DNA of 64,000 bases from Roseitalea porphyridii (GTDB lineage Bacteria > Pseudomonadota > Alphaproteobacteria > Rhizobiales > Rhizobiaceae), in NCBI RefSeq assembly GCF_004331955.1, contig NZ_CP036532.1, positions 1,736,001 to 1,800,000 of the forward strand. The letters are read 5' to 3'. A program made the translations under genes and the position numbers. Positions 38,600-48,694 of this stretch are shown in pieces. The notes beneath the pieces are model-generated. The model had not been told where the DNA came from and searched no databases. It saw only the letters and a program-made list of their open reading frames with translations. The number at the start of each line of letters is the position of its first letter. The first letter of the stretch is position 1.

Positions 38600-39028
38600 T
38601 CAGAGGTCGGCCAGGGCCTGCTTCAACTTCCGGGCGTTGGCCGCCAGCACGTCATTGTCTTCCATCTGGCCCGAATGCGGCCTCAGCGCCTGGCCGTCAT
38701 GGCGGGGGATGACATGGAAGTGCAGATGGAAGACGGACTGACCGCCAGCCGCCTCGTTGAACTGCATGACCGTGATCCCGTCGGCCGCAAAGGCGGTCTT
38801 CGAGGCGCGCGCGATGCGCTGGACGACCGCGATCAAAGCGCCGACGGTCATCGGCTCGGCGTCGAGCAGGTTGCGGGCCGGCGCCTTGGGCAGCACCAGC
38901 GCATGGCCGGGCGCCTGCGGCATCGCATCCATGATCACCAGCGTGTCGTCGTCCTCGTAGACCTTGTGGCTCGGCAGGTCGCCGCGCAGGATCTTGGCGA
39001 AGATGTTGTCCGGATCATAGTCGGCCAT
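38600..39028 (-). CDS. HIT family protein
   Basis: A 142-residue histidine-triad nucleotide-binding protein (HinT-like purine nucleoside phosphoramidase). The triad is HLHFHVIP, with DNIFAKILRGDLPSHKVYED and MDAMPQAPGHALVLPK as the typical N-terminal part. Its in vivo substrate is not known. It is preceded by GGGAGAACGCC. It stands between the toxin-antitoxin genes and the acyltransferase, all on the minus strand. Confidence 0.94.
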   Translation of the reverse strand: MADYDPDNIFAKILRGDLPSHKVYEDDDTLVIMDAMPQAPGHALVLPKAPARNLLDAEPMTVGALIAVVQRIARASKTAFAADGITVMQFNEAAGGQSVFHLHFHVIPRHDGQALRPHSGQMEDNDVLAANARKLKQALADL

Positions 39029-39080
39029 GGCGTTCTCCCGGGTGTCGGTCGCCGTCTGCTAGCGGCGCGGCGCGGGCGCT

Positions 39081-40289
39081 TCAACCGCTTTTCTTGAACG
39101 GGGCCGCGTCCGACAGAATTTCGCCGAACCGGGCGACGTCGGCGCGCTCATGATGCAGATAGTCCGCGATCGCGCGCCGGAACCCTTCGTGCGGAATGAA
39201 ATGGGCCGAGTGCGTCGTCACCGGCAGATAGCCGCGTGCCAGCTTGTGCTCGCCCTGTGCGCCGGCCTCCACGATCCTGAGCTTGCGGTCGATCGCGAAA
39301 TCGATGGCCTGGTGATAGCAAACCTCGAAATGCAGGAACTTGTGGTGCTCGACGCACCCCCAGTGCCGGCCGAAGATGGTGTCGCCGCCGATGAAGTTGA
39401 TCGCGCCGGCGATGTAGCGTCCGCCGCGCACCGCCATCACGAGCAGAATGTCCTCGGCCATCCGCTCGGTGACGAGCGAGAAGAACCGCCGGTTCAGATA
39501 GGGCCGGCCCCATTTGCGGCTGCCCGTGTCGGTATAAAAGCCGTAGAAGGCGTCGAGCGCATCCTCGGTGATGTCCGAGCTGGTCAGCCACATGATCTCG
39601 ATGTCGTTTTCGACCGCCGTGGCGCGCTCCTTCTTCAGGTTCTTGCGCTTGCGCGACGACAGCGTCTCCAGGAACTCGCCATAGGAGCCATAGCCTTCAT
39701 TGGTGAAGTGGAACTGCTGGTCGGTGCGATGCAGGAAACCGGCGCCGACGAGCGCGTCCATGTCCTGTTGCTGAGCAAAGGTGACATGAGCCGATGACAG
39801 CCCCAGACGCTCGGTCAGTTGCGCGATCGCGCCGGCGAGTGCCGCGCGCGCCGCCTCGGCATTGACGTTCGGGCCGACGAGCAGACGCGGGCCGGTGGCG
39901 GGCGTGAACGGCACCGAGCACTGCAGTTTGGGATAATAGCGCCCGCCGGCGCGCTCCCAGGCGTCCGCCCAGGCATGGTCGAACACATACTCGCCCTGGC
40001 TGTGGCCCTTCAGGAAGGCGGGCACAGCGGCGAGCGCGTTGCCTTCGGCGTCTTCCAGAACGAGGTGCTGGCCGTGCCAGCCGGTCTGCGCCACCGCGCA
40101 CCCCGCCTCCTCGAGCGCGCTGAGAAAGGCGTGGCTGATGAAGGGGTTGTAATCGGTGCCGCTCGCGCGGCTCGCCCCGGTGAACCCGGCCCACACCTCG
40201 GCCGGCACGTCGGCCACGCGCTCGTGCACGCGCACCGAGTAGGTGGCTGGTGAAGCTTCGGATGCGGTCGATGCGGCCATGCTAACCAT
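39081..40289 (-). CDS. COG3146 (DUF482) GNAT-like N-acyltransferase
   Basis: A 402-residue cytoplasmic protein with two GNAT-like halves. It carries SGTDYNPFISHAFLSALEEA at the start, SSRKRKNLKKERA in the middle and HEFVCYHQAIDFAID-like FEVCYHQAIDFAIDRKL near the end. Old annotations call it a peptidoglycan biosynthesis protein, but its substrate is unknown. Start at 40289 gives MVSMAAS; ATG at 40280 is also possible. GDPD and RidA follow upstream on the same strand, so the three may form a transcript. Confidence 0.88.
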   Translation of the reverse strand: MVSMAASTASEASPATYSVRVHERVADVPAEVWAGFTGASRASGTDYNPFISHAFLSALEEAGCAVAQTGWHGQHLVLEDAEGNALAAVPAFLKGHSQGEYVFDHAWADAWERAGGRYYPKLQCSVPFTPATGPRLLVGPNVNAEAARAALAGAIAQLTERLGLSSAHVTFAQQQDMDALVGAGFLHRTDQQFHFTNEGYGSYGEFLETLSSRKRKNLKKERATAVENDIEIMWLTSSDITEDALDAFYGFYTDTGSRKWGRPYLNRRFFSLVTERMAEDILLVMAVRGGRYIAGAINFIGGDTIFGRHWGCVEHHKFLHFEVCYHQAIDFAIDRKLRIVEAGAQGEHKLARGYLPVTTHSAHFIPHEGFRRAIADYLHHERADVARFGEILSDAAPFKKSG

Positions 40290-40331
40290 CTATTGCAGCG
40301 CAACGGCGCCGCAAGTCGCCGGGCACGCTTT

Positions 40332-41048
40332 TCATGGCGCGTCCGGATCGAACCCCTCGAACGTCATCTGGTCGGCATGGGCGCGGGTCAGCGCCACCTC
40401 CTCGGGCGTGCGCACCGTCCATGTGATCACCGGCATGGCACGCGCCCGGACCTGTTCGACGAAGCGGTTCGGCAACGCCGCGACATGATAGGACACGAAC
40501 GCGATGCCGAGATCGAACGCGCTTTCGTGGGAGGCGAGGGCGGCCTCGCCGGTCCCCATGGCGGTCAGGCCGACCGGCACGGGCGAGCCCGTCGCGGCGA
40601 ACGCCGCGATCAGATCGTGTTTGAACGACATGACCGCGCAAGGCCCGCCATAGTCGGCCAGATCGTCGGCGACGGCGCGCGCCAGTTCGCCATTGCGCGC
40701 GCCATTGTCCTTCATCTCGATGACCACCGGAACGCGGCCGCCGATCCGCGCGAGCGTTTCGGCCAGCGTCGGGATCGTGTCCGCCGTGCCGCCCACGGGC
40801 AGGGCGCCGAGCGCCGCCGCCGTCCACGCCACCACCGGCCCTTCCCGGTCCGTCAGCCGGTCGAGCGTGTCGTCGTGGAAGACCATCGCGACGCCGTCGG
40901 CCGAGAGCTGGACGTCGAGCTCGATCGAGAAATCGCGCGCGATCGCCGCATCGAACGCCGAGGCGGTGTTCTCCCAGCGTGCGTTGTTGCCGTCATGCCG
41001 GCCGCGATGGGCGATCGGCCGCACGGTCAGGAAACCGGTATCGGCCAT
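40332..41048 (-). CDS. Glycerophosphodiester phosphodiesterase family protein
   Basis: Hydrolyses glycerophosphodiesters to glycerol-3-phosphate and alcohols. The 238-residue TIM-barrel has the GDPD motifs IAHRGRHDGNNARWENTASAF (HR and EN), ELDVQLSADGVAMVFHDD (ExD and HD) and VVIEMKDN. No signal peptide is seen, so it acts in the cytoplasm. Its start overlaps the RidA gene stop by one base (TGATG), which shows co-translation. Confidence 0.93.
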   Translation of the reverse strand: MADTGFLTVRPIAHRGRHDGNNARWENTASAFDAAIARDFSIELDVQLSADGVAMVFHDDTLDRLTDREGPVVAWTAAALGALPVGGTADTIPTLAETLARIGGRVPVVIEMKDNGARNGELARAVADDLADYGGPCAVMSFKHDLIAAFAATGSPVPVGLTAMGTGEAALASHESAFDLGIAFVSYHVAALPNRFVEQVRARAMPVITWTVRTPEEVALTRAHADQMTFEGFDPDAP

Positions 41049-41509
41049 CAGCTCTCGATGATCGCCTCGATCTCGACCGGCGCGTTCAGCGGCAGGCAGG
41101 CCATGCCGATCGCCGAGCGGGCGTGGCGGCCATCATCGCCGAGCACTTCGACCAGAAAATCGGACGCTCCGTTTGCCACCAGATGCTGGCTGGTGAAATC
41201 GGGCGCCGAGGCGACGAACACGGAGATCTTCACGATGCGCCGAATCGCATCCAGATCGCCGAGCGCCGCACGGGCCTGCGACAGGATGTTGACCGCGCAC
41301 CAGCGGGCCGCTTCCTGGCCCTGTTCGAGCGAGACGTCGGCGCCCACGATGCCGGTCGCCGTCAGCGCGCCGTCGCGGAAGGGCAACTGCCCGGAGGTGA
41401 ACAGCAGATTGCCGCTGCGCGTGTACGGCAGATAGTTGGCCGCCGGCGCCGTGGCTTCCGGAATGGTGATGCCCATGGCCGCAAGGCTTTCTTCGATCGT
41501 CTGGCTCAT
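41048..41509 (-). CDS. RidA family protein
   Basis: A 153-residue member of the YjgF/YER057c/UK114 family, reactive enamine/imine deaminases that protect PLP enzymes. SGNLLFTSGQLPFRDGALT, DLDAIRRIVKISVFVASAPD and the C-terminal RSAIGMACLPLNAPVEIEAI fit; the active-site arginine is in ARSAIG. The longer N-terminus places it in the RidA-like subgroup rather than the archetypal 128-residue RidA. ATG at 41509 is the internal start consistent with the family. Confidence 0.92.
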   Translation of the reverse strand: MSQTIEESLAAMGITIPEATAPAANYLPYTRSGNLLFTSGQLPFRDGALTATGIVGADVSLEQGQEAARWCAVNILSQARAALGDLDAIRRIVKISVFVASAPDFTSQHLVANGASDFLVEVLGDDGRHARSAIGMACLPLNAPVEIEAIIES

Positions 41510-41610
41510 ATCTGTTTCTTCCTGTCCCCAATGACGCGGCGCTTGGCCCTCTTGCCTCGCTTCCGCCAATAGGTTTCCTATAGTGGCGGCAAAAAGGAAA
41601 GTGAGTCCCG

Positions 41611-42435
41611 ATGACTGATTATCGAGAGGCCGGCACGCTGGCCGTTGCCGTCTGCGCGCTGGCCGCATCGATGTCGCCTGCGCTGGCGGCGGGCGTGCAA
41701 CTGGTGCCGCACCGCGCCGTCTACGCCGTCGCGCTCGACGAGGCCAGCGACCGGAGCGGCATCAACGACATGCGCGGCCGCATCGTCTACGAGTTTCGCG
41801 GCTCCGCCTGCGCCGGCTACACGACGAACTTCCGTTTCGTCACGCAGATCGCCTCGCGCGCCGGCGCGCGCGTCACCGACCAGCAGACCACCACGTTCGA
41901 GGAAGGCGACGGCTCGCTGTTCCGGTTCGTCACGCGCACCTTCGTCGACCAGGAACCCGACCGCACCATAGAGGGCACGGCGGAACGGACCGATGATGCC
42001 ACGCTGGTCACGCTCACCGAACCCGAGGACGCCGCGTTCGAACTCGACCCGGCCGCATTTCCGACCGCGCACATGATCGACCTCATCGAAAGGGCCGACG
42101 CCGGCGAGCGCTTCTACGAGAAGAAGATCTATGACGGCTCGGACGACGCCGACAAGGTGATGACCACGACGGTGATCATCGGGCCGGAAAAGACCGAGGA
42201 AGCGGAGGACCGGGACGCGCTCGATCCGATCGCGGACAGCCCGTTCCGCAACGTCTCGGTCGCCTATTTCGACGAGCTGGCCCAGGGCGAAGGCGAGGGG
42301 CTTCCCGACTACCGCATCGCCTTCAAGATGCACGACAACGGCATCACCCGCTCGCTGGAGATGGACTATGGCGACTTCAGCCTGACCGGGACGATGGAGG
42401 AACTGGAACTGTTCGAACTTGAAGAGTGCGACTGA
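41611..42435 (+). CDS. eipB: EipB-like cell envelope integrity protein (DUF1849)
   Basis: A 274-residue periplasmic protein; Brucella EipB is a beta-spiral protein needed for envelope integrity. There is a signal peptide (VAVCALAASMSPALA, cut near ALA-AG). The family's disulfide cysteines are present: one in RGSACAGYTT and one in the final LEECD. Characteristic stretches include LVPHRAVYAVALDEA and the C-terminal SLEMDYGDFSLTGTMEELEL. AAGGAAAGTGAGTCCC gives a ribosome site. It is divergent from the RidA operon and followed by the rpsB leader. Confidence 0.92.
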   Translation: MTDYREAGTLAVAVCALAASMSPALAAGVQLVPHRAVYAVALDEASDRSGINDMRGRIVYEFRGSACAGYTTNFRFVTQIASRAGARVTDQQTTTFEEGDGSLFRFVTRTFVDQEPDRTIEGTAERTDDATLVTLTEPEDAAFELDPAAFPTAHMIDLIERADAGERFYEKKIYDGSDDADKVMTTTVIIGPEKTEEAEDRDALDPIADSPFRNVSVAYFDELAQGEGEGLPDYRIAFKMHDNGITRSLEMDYGDFSLTGTMEELELFELEECD

Positions 42436-42462
42436 ACCCTCCATCTGTTCGGCAGTTGCAAT

Positions 42463-42490
42463 GACGGGCGCTTTGCGATAAGCGCCCGTC
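42463..42490. terminator. Strong hairpin between eipB and rpsB
   Basis: GACGGGCGCTT (42463-42473) pairs perfectly with AAGCGCCCGTC (42480-42490), loop TGCGAT. No T-run follows, so it is either a 3' stabiliser of eipB mRNA or part of an rpsB leader structure. Confidence 0.5.
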
Positions 42491-42597
42491 CATTCCACAC
42501 ACGGCGCACGGCTTGCTTCGGGAGACATCCGGACGGGCCACCGGTGGCGGGAAACCGCTGACGCGCCGTGGAGGCCAAACCGGAAAGGAAAAACCGC

Positions 42598-43431
42598 ATG
42601 GCAATGCCAGACTATTCCATGCGCCAGCTTCTCGAGGCTGGCGTTCATTTCGGCCACCAGACGCACCGCTGGAACCCGAAAATGGCGCCGTACATCTTCG
42701 GCGACCGCAACAGCATCCACATCATCGATCTGTCGCAGACCGTGCCGCTGCTCGAGCAGGCGCTCAAGAAGGTGTCGGACACCGTCGCCGGCGGCGGTCG
42801 CGTGCTGTTCGTCGGCACCAAGCGCCAGGCATCCGAGATCATCGCCGACGCGGCCAAGCGCTCGGCCCAGTATTTCGTCAATGCCCGCTGGCTCGGCGGC
42901 ATGCTGACCAACTGGAAGACGATCTCGCACTCCATTTCGCGGCTGCGCAGCCTTGAGGAACTGCTCGAAGGGGATGCGCAGGGCTTCACCAAGAAGGAGC
43001 GTCTGAACCTCGAGCGCGAACGCGAAAAACTCGACCGCGCGCTCGGCGGCATCAAGGACATGGGCGGCCTGCCCGACCTGATGTTCGTCATCGACACCAA
43101 CAAGGAAGCGATCGCCATCCAGGAAGCCCACCGGCTGGGCATTCCGGTCGTCGCGGTCATCGATTCCAACTGCGATCCGGACGTCGTCGACTTCCCGATC
43201 CCGGGCAATGACGATGCCGCGCGCGCGATCTCGCTCTATTGCGACCTGATCGCACGCGCCGCCATCGACGGCATCGAGCGCCAGCAGGGCGCCTCGGGCG
43301 TCGACGTGGGCGCGCAGGCCGAGGCACCCGCCGAGACGGCGATCCTCGAAAGCGCCGAGCCCGCCGCCGCCGAGGCGCCGGCCGAAACGAAGGCCGAAGC
43401 TCCCGCCGAGGATCAGCCCGCCCAGGCGTGA
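42598..43431 (+). CDS. rpsB: 30S ribosomal protein S2
   Basis: A 277-residue S2: [40 protein letters not shown] and MVDTNKE-like [16 protein letters not shown] are all family hallmarks. ATG at 42598 has GGAAAGG nine bases upstream and matches the usual MA-P-Y start; an upstream in-frame ATG at 42568 would add ten residues. The last 40 residues are an Ala/Glu-rich tail ([20 protein letters not shown]) typical of rhizobial S2. It leads the rpsB-tsf-pyrH-frr operon. Confidence 0.97.
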   Translation: MAMPDYSMRQLLEAGVHFGHQTHRWNPKMAPYIFGDRNSIHIIDLSQTVPLLEQALKKVSDTVAGGGRVLFVGTKRQASEIIADAAKRSAQYFVNARWLGGMLTNWKTISHSISRLRSLEELLEGDAQGFTKKERLNLEREREKLDRALGGIKDMGGLPDLMFVIDTNKEAIAIQEAHRLGIPVVAVIDSNCDPDVVDFPIPGNDDAARAISLYCDLIARAAIDGIERQQGASGVDVGAQAEAPAETAILESAEPAAAEAPAETKAEAPAEDQPAQA

Positions 43432-43437
43432 ACGCGT

Positions 43438-43498
43438 GCCGGACCATCGGTCCGGCCGTTCATGACCCCGTCACACGAACCGGGCAAGAGCCCGGTTC
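43438..43498. terminator. Two consecutive hairpins between rpsB and tsf
   Basis: GCCGGACC-ATC-GGTCCGGC (43438-43456, 8 bp) and GAACCGGGC-AAGA-GCCCGGTTC (43477-43498, 9 bp). Neither is followed by a T-run (the second ends AAAAGC), so these are more likely attenuator or mRNA-processing structures than full terminators. Confidence 0.55.
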
Positions 43499-43563
43499 AA
43501 AAGCATAATTCGAGTTCAGGCCGACCGCGCCACGGCGTGGTTGGCGCGATGAGAGGCACGACA

Positions 43564-44487
43564 ATGAGCATATCCGCCGCATTGGTGAAACAGCTGCGCG
43601 AACTGACCGGCGCAGGCATGATGGACTGCAAGAAGGCGCTCGAGGAAACCGGCGGCGACCTCGACGCGGCCGTCGACTGGCTGCGCACGAAGGGCATCGC
43701 CAAGGCCGAGAAGAAGTCCGGCCGGACCGCCGCCGAAGGGCTGATCGGTGTTGCCTCGGCCGGCGCGAGCGCCGTCGTGGTCGAAGTCAATTCCGAGACC
43801 GACTTCGTCGCCCGCAACGACGCCTTCCAGGCGCTGGTCGCCGACATCGCCAGGGTCGCGCTCGACACCGACGGTTCGGTCGAAGCGGTCGCAGCTGCCC
43901 CCTATCCGGGCGCCGACAAGACCGTCGAACAGGCGATCAAGGATGCCGTCGCCACGATCGGCGAGAACATGAGCCTGCGCCGTTCGGCCAAAGTCTCCGT
44001 CGGCTCGGGCACGGTCGCCACCTACATGCACAACGCGGTCAAGACCGATCTGGGCAAGCTCGGCGTGCTCGTGGCCGTCGAGACCGAGGGCGATGCCGAT
44101 GCGGCCGGCGCGATCGGCCGGCAGATCGCCATGCATGTCGCCGCGACCAACCCGATGGCGATCGATGTCGACGATCTCGACCCGGCCGCCATCGAGCGCG
44201 AGCGCGCGATCTTCTCCGAGCAGGCCAAGGCCTCCGGCAAGCCCGAGAACATCATCGAGAAGATGGTCGAGGGCCGGCTGCGCAAGTTCTACGAGGAGGT
44301 CTGCCTTCTCAAGCAGTCCTTCGTGATCAACCCGGACCTGACCGTCGAGCAGGCGCTCAAGGAAGCCGAAAAGGACATCGGCGCGCCGGCCAAGGTCACC
44401 GCGTTCGAACGCTTCGCGCTGGGCGAGGGCGTCGAGAAGGAAGAAAGCGACTTCGCCGCCGAGGTTGCCGCAGCCGCCAAGGGCTGA
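43564..44487 (+). CDS. tsf: Elongation factor Ts
   Basis: Exchanges GDP for GTP on EF-Tu. The 307-residue protein has the UBA-like N-domain ([20 protein letters not shown] with [11 protein letters not shown]) and the core with [20 protein letters not shown], containing the TDF motif that contacts EF-Tu. The C-terminal coiled part has [13 protein letters not shown]-like [18 protein letters not shown] at 43564 is preceded by GAGAGG and agrees with the family; ATG at 43549 is an unlikely alternative. Confidence 0.97.
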   Translation: MSISAALVKQLRELTGAGMMDCKKALEETGGDLDAAVDWLRTKGIAKAEKKSGRTAAEGLIGVASAGASAVVVEVNSETDFVARNDAFQALVADIARVALDTDGSVEAVAAAPYPGADKTVEQAIKDAVATIGENMSLRRSAKVSVGSGTVATYMHNAVKTDLGKLGVLVAVETEGDADAAGAIGRQIAMHVAATNPMAIDVDDLDPAAIERERAIFSEQAKASGKPENIIEKMVEGRLRKFYEEVCLLKQSFVINPDLTVEQALKEAEKDIGAPAKVTAFERFALGEGVEKEESDFAAEVAAAAKG

Positions 44488-44606
44488 GGCTCCCGCCTCA
44501 TGACGGCCGGGTCGCGGCCGCAACGACTGCGGGCATCGCGTGACAAGGCGGTGCCCGTGTTGTATCGGGACGCAACGATTCCGCCCGCCCTTCCAGCGAA
44601 CCCTTC

Positions 44607-45329
44607 ATGACCGATCCGATTGCCTACAAACGCGTGCTGCTCAAAGTGTCCGGCGAGGCGCTTATGGGCAATCAGGGTTTCGGCATCGACGTTGAGGTCG
44701 CCGACCGCATCGCAGCGGACGTCAAGCAGGCGGTCGATCTTGGCGTGCAGGTCGCCATCGTCATCGGTGGCGGCAACATCTTCCGCGGCGTGGCGGTGGC
44801 CTCGCGCGGCGGCGACCGGGTGACCGGCGACCATATGGGCATGCTGGCGACGGTGATAAATTCGCTCGCGCTGCGCACTTCGCTCGTCAAGTATGGTCTC
44901 GATGCCGTGGTGCTGTCGGCGATCGCCATGCCGCAGCTTTGCGAGAGCTTCTCGCAGCGCAAGGCGATGTGGAACATCGAGCAGGGCCGCGTGGTCATCT
45001 TCGCCGGCGGCACGGGCAATCCCTATTTCACGACCGATTCGGCCGCCGCGCTCAGGGCGGCCGAGATCGGCGCGGACGCGCTGCTCAAGGGCACGCAGGT
45101 CGACGGCATCTATTCGGCCGATCCCAAGACCGACCCCTCGGCCGAACGCTACGACCGGCTGACCCACGCCCAGGTCATTCAAAAGGGCCTGAATGTCATG
45201 GACATCGCGGCGGTGGCCTTGACCCGCGAGAACCGCATTCCCATCGTCGTCTTTTCGATCCACGAGCATGGGGGCCTCGCCCTCATCCTTAAGGGGCAGG
45301 GCCGCTCGACCGTCGTCCATGAATCCTAA
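44607..45329 (+). CDS. pyrH: UMP kinase
   Basis: Phosphorylates UMP to UDP. The 240-residue amino acid kinase-fold protein has [18 protein letters not shown], the glycine-rich [31 protein letters not shown] and [15 protein letters not shown]. All are hallmark segments of bacterial PyrH, a hexamer regulated by GTP and UTP. About 120 bases separate it from tsf. The end of the gene overlaps no other, and frr follows after 28 bases. Confidence 0.97.
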   Translation: MTDPIAYKRVLLKVSGEALMGNQGFGIDVEVADRIAADVKQAVDLGVQVAIVIGGGNIFRGVAVASRGGDRVTGDHMGMLATVINSLALRTSLVKYGLDAVVLSAIAMPQLCESFSQRKAMWNIEQGRVVIFAGGTGNPYFTTDSAAALRAAEIGADALLKGTQVDGIYSADPKTDPSAERYDRLTHAQVIQKGLNVMDIAAVALTRENRIPIVVFSIHEHGGLALILKGQGRSTVVHES

Positions 45330-45357
45330 CGACCGACGTTCCGGAGGAACTGGTGCC

Positions 45358-45915
45358 ATGAGTGAATTCGACATTGCCGATCTGACCCGGCGCATGGAAG
45401 GCGCCATCAATGCCTTCAAGAGCGATCTGAGCGGCCTTCGCACCGGCCGCGCCTCGGCATCCCTGCTCGATCCGATCATGGTGCCGGCCTATGGCAGCGA
45501 GATGCCGCTCAACCAGGTGGCCAACGTCACCGTGCCCGAACCGCGCATGCTGGCGGTCAACGTCTGGGACAAGTCGATGGTCAGCGCCGTCGAGAAGGCG
45601 ATCCGCGAATCGACGCTCGGTCTCAATCCGATGACCGACGGCACCACCGTTCGCGTGCCGCTGCCCGAACTGAACGAGGAACGTCGCCGCGATCTGGTCA
45701 AAGTCGCGCACCAATACGCGGAAAATGCGCGGATTGCTGTGCGCCATGTGCGCCGTGACGGCATGGAGACCTTGAAAAAGCTCGAAAAAGACGGCGAGAT
45801 CGGTCAGGACGAGAGCCGCTCGCAATCCGAGGCGGTGCAGAAGAAGACCGATCATTACATCGGCCGCATCGACGAACTGCTGGCCGAGAAAGAGACCGAA
45901 GTCCTTCAGGTTTGA
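45358..45915 (+). CDS. frr: Ribosome-recycling factor
   Basis: Splits post-termination ribosomes with EF-G. The 185-residue protein shows [40 protein letters not shown] and [20 protein letters not shown], all signatures of RRF. ATG at 45358 has GGAGGAA eight bases upstream. It works next to RF2 (prfB, 42 kb upstream) in termination but is not linked in transcription to it. Confidence 0.97.
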   Translation: MSEFDIADLTRRMEGAINAFKSDLSGLRTGRASASLLDPIMVPAYGSEMPLNQVANVTVPEPRMLAVNVWDKSMVSAVEKAIRESTLGLNPMTDGTTVRVPLPELNEERRRDLVKVAHQYAENARIAVRHVRRDGMETLKKLEKDGEIGQDESRSQSEAVQKKTDHYIGRIDELLAEKETEVLQV

Positions 45916-45972
45916 CGCGCACCCGTTTCCCATATCCAGTCCCGGCGCCCGGCGTCCCCACGGAGAGGTCCA

Positions 45973-46722
45973 TTGCTGTCCAAAGCGCCCGTTGACGAGA
46001 TCGCCGGTCCCGAACACGTGGCCATCATCATGGACGGCAACGGTCGCTGGGCCAATGCGCGCTCGATGCCGCGCGCCTTCGGCCACAAGGCCGGGGTGGA
46101 AGCGGTCCGGCGCACGGTCAGGGCAGCCCCGCGGTTCGGCATCCGGCACCTGACGCTCTACGCCTTCTCCTCGGAGAACTGGTCGAGGCCGCCCGACGAG
46201 GTGCGCGATCTGCTCGGCCTCTTGCGGCTCTACATCCATCGCGACCTGAGCGAACTGGCGGCGAACGGCGTGTGCGTGCGCGTCATCGGCGGCCGCGAAG
46301 GGCTTCAGCCCGATCTGCTCGACCTGATCGAGCGTGCCGAGCAGCGCACGCGCGGCAATGTTCGGCTCAACCTCAACATCGCCTTCAACTACGGCTCGCG
46401 CGACGAGATCCTCAGGGCTGCCCAGAAGCTGGTCGATCAGGCCCGTCAGAGCCCCGATTGCGACCGCCGCCTGACCAGCGCCGACATCACCGCGGCACTC
46501 GATACCGCCGGTCTGCCCGATCCCGACCTGATCATCCGCACCAGCGGCGAGATGCGTCTGTCCAATTTCCTGCTCTGGCAGGCCGCCTATTCCGAGTTCG
46601 TGTTTCTCGACTGCATGTGGCCGGACTTCGACGAGGCCGAACTGGTCCGGGCGCTTGAGGAATATGGCCGGCGCGAGCGCCGCTACGGCGCGGTGGCGAC
46701 GGCGCGGGACGCCGCCCTATGA
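45973..46722 (+). CDS. uppS: Isoprenyl (undecaprenyl) diphosphate synthase
   Basis: Makes the C55 lipid carrier for peptidoglycan and O-antigen. The 249-residue cis-prenyltransferase has [13 protein letters not shown] (catalytic Asp21), [14 protein letters not shown] and the C-terminal [20 protein letters not shown]. The start is TTG at 45973 with GGAGAGG a few bases upstream; no better ATG fits the N-terminus. It overlaps cdsA by four bases (ATGA). Confidence 0.96.
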   Translation: MLSKAPVDEIAGPEHVAIIMDGNGRWANARSMPRAFGHKAGVEAVRRTVRAAPRFGIRHLTLYAFSSENWSRPPDEVRDLLGLLRLYIHRDLSELAANGVCVRVIGGREGLQPDLLDLIERAEQRTRGNVRLNLNIAFNYGSRDEILRAAQKLVDQARQSPDCDRRLTSADITAALDTAGLPDPDLIIRTSGEMRLSNFLLWQAAYSEFVFLDCMWPDFDEAELVRALEEYGRRERRYGAVATARDAAL

Positions 46723-47528
46723 GCAATCTGGCCACCCGGGTCTGGTCCGGCGTGGTGCTCGGCACGATCTTCCTCCTGGCGACGCTGGCGGGCGGCACGC
46801 CCTTTGTCATCCTGGTCACGCTGATGGCCGCCGTCTTCTGGGCCGAATGGATCGGCATGAAGATGCCTGGCGCGGACGACCGGTTGCAGGGCACCGGCAT
46901 TCTGGCGCTGATCGCATGCGCGCTGATCGTGCTGTTCGCGCCGGCGTCGGTCCAGGGCCTGCTGCTGGTTCTCGTGCTCGCGCTTTTCGCGATCGCCGCC
47001 ATCGGCCTCAAGGACCGCCGCGCGATCGGCGGGTTCCTCTATGCCGCGCTGCTGCTGACGAGCCTTGGCCTCTTGCGCGGGCACTGGGGCTTTCAGCCGG
47101 GCCTGGTGGCGATCATCTTCCTGGTGGCCGTGGTCTGGGCAACCGACATCGGCGGCTACTTCGTCGGGCGCGCCGTCGGCGGGCCGAAGCTGGCGCCGCG
47201 CGTGTCGCCCAACAAGACCATCGCCGGCGCGCTCGGCGGACTTGCCGGCGCGATCGTTGCAGCCCTGATCGTCCATGCCGCGTTCGGCGTCTCGGGATGG
47301 GGCGCGGCGGCCGCACTGGCCGTTTTCCTGTCGGTCCTGTCGCAGGCCGGTGACCTGTTCGAATCATGGATCAAGCGGCGCGCCGGCGTGAAGGATTCAG
47401 GCCGCGTGATTCCGGGCCATGGCGGTGTCATGGATCGCGTCGACGGTCTTGTTTTCGCCGCGATTGGCCTATGGTTTGCATGTGTGCTCAGCGCCGGCAT
47501 GACCGAGCCGGCCCGGGCCTTCTTCTGA
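46719..47528 (+). CDS. cdsA: Phosphatidate cytidylyltransferase
   Basis: Converts phosphatidic acid and CTP to CDP-diacylglycerol, the branch point of phospholipid synthesis. The 269-residue protein has about eight membrane spans and the signature [16 protein letters not shown] together with [20 protein letters not shown] and [13 protein letters not shown], which hold the catalytic Asp and metal-binding residues. Its start overlaps uppS, its stop lies 17 bases before rseP. A dxr gene, present here in many other genomes, is absent. Confidence 0.96.
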   Translation: MSNLATRVWSGVVLGTIFLLATLAGGTPFVILVTLMAAVFWAEWIGMKMPGADDRLQGTGILALIACALIVLFAPASVQGLLLVLVLALFAIAAIGLKDRRAIGGFLYAALLLTSLGLLRGHWGFQPGLVAIIFLVAVVWATDIGGYFVGRAVGGPKLAPRVSPNKTIAGALGGLAGAIVAALIVHAAFGVSGWGAAAALAVFLSVLSQAGDLFESWIKRRAGVKDSGRVIPGHGGVMDRVDGLVFAAIGLWFACVLSAGMTEPARAFF

Positions 47529-47545
47529 CCGCTTCCGGACGTTCC

Positions 47546-48694
47546 ATGCTCGATTTCTTCGCCAATCTGGCTTCCACCGACGGCTTCATCATCGGCATCC
47601 TGCTGCCGTTCCTGTTCGTGTTGACGATCGTCATCTTTTTCCACGAGTTGGGGCACTATCTGGTCGGCCGCTGGTGCGGCATCGGCGCCAAGGTCTTCTC
47701 GGTCGGCTTCGGCCCGGAACTGGTCGGCTTCACCGATCGCCGGGGCACGCGCTGGCGGTTGTCGGCGGTTCCGCTCGGCGGCTACGTCAAGTTCATCGGT
47801 GACATGAACGCCGCATCGGCCGGCGCGACCGACGAAGACGATCTGACCGAAGAGGAGCGGCGTCAGGCCTTCCACACCAAGAGCGTGTGGCGCCGCGCCG
47901 CCACCGTCTTTGCCGGCCCGGCCGCCAACTTCATCCTGGCGGTGGTCATCTTCGCCTTCGTGCTGGCGCTGTTCGGCCGCACGGTCGCCGATCCCGTCGT
48001 CGCCGAACTGCGCGACGGTGGCGCCGCGCAGGAAGCCGGTCTTGAGGTGGGCGACCGGTTCGTCAGCCTCGATGGCCGACCCGTTTCGAGCTTTTCAGAC
48101 GTTCAGCGCTACGTCGCCCCGCGCGCCGGCCAGCCGATCGACATGGTCGTCGAACGCGACGGCGCCGAGATTGCGCTGACAATCACGCCCGAGCGCCTGG
48201 AAATCGAGGACCGGTTCGGCAACCAGATCGAGCAGGGCATCATCGGCGTCGTCAACAATCCCGAACTCGGGCGCTACCGCGTGGAGACATACGGCCCGGT
48301 CGAGGCCGTCGGCCTCGGCTTTCAGGAAACCTGGTACGTCATCGCCCGCACCGGCGGCTATCTCGCGGGCGTCGTCACGGGCCGCGAGAACGCCGACCAG
48401 ATCGGCGGACCGATTCGGGTCGCGCAGGTCTCCGGTCAGGTCGCCACGCTCGGTTTCGTCGCACTGCTCAACCTGACCGCGATCCTGTCTGTCTCCATCG
48501 GTCTTCTGAACCTGCTTCCGGTGCCGATTCTCGATGGCGGCCACTTGCTCTTCTACGCCTACGAGGCCGTGCGCGGCCGGCCGCTCTCCGAAGCCGCGCA
48601 GGAATATGGCTACAGGATCGGATTCGCGCTGGTTCTGGGCCTGATGGTGTTCGCGACGTGGAACGACATCACGATTCTTTTCGGCAGCGGATAG
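47546..48694 (+). CDS. rseP: RIP metalloprotease RseP (site-2 protease)
   Basis: An intramembrane zinc protease of 382 residues that cleaves anti-sigma factors and signal peptide remnants. The zinc motif is HELGH (residues 33-37) in the first span. The third zinc ligand is in LLPVPILDGGHLLFYA near the C-terminus. One PDZ domain is visible (VGDRFVSLDGRPVSSFSDVQ), whereas E. coli RseP has two. It lies between cdsA and bamA as usual. Confidence 0.96.
   Translation: MLDFFANLASTDGFIIGILLPFLFVLTIVIFFHELGHYLVGRWCGIGAKVFSVGFGPELVGFTDRRGTRWRLSAVPLGGYVKFIGDMNAASAGATDEDDLTEEERRQAFHTKSVWRRAATVFAGPAANFILAVVIFAFVLALFGRTVADPVVAELRDGGAAQEAGLEVGDRFVSLDGRPVSSFSDVQRYVAPRAGQPIDMVVERDGAEIALTITPERLEIEDRFGNQIEQGIIGVVNNPELGRYRVETYGPVEAVGLGFQETWYVIARTGGYLAGVVTGRENADQIGGPIRVAQVSGQVATLGFVALLNLTAILSVSIGLLNLLPVPILDGGHLLFYAYEAVRGRPLSEAAQEYGYRIGFALVLGLMVFATWNDITILFGSG

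Noticed and set aside
42463-42490. The rpsB upstream hairpin as a recognised ribosomal protein leader
   Set aside because: I cannot match it to a known leader by sequence alone; it is listed only as a hairpin.
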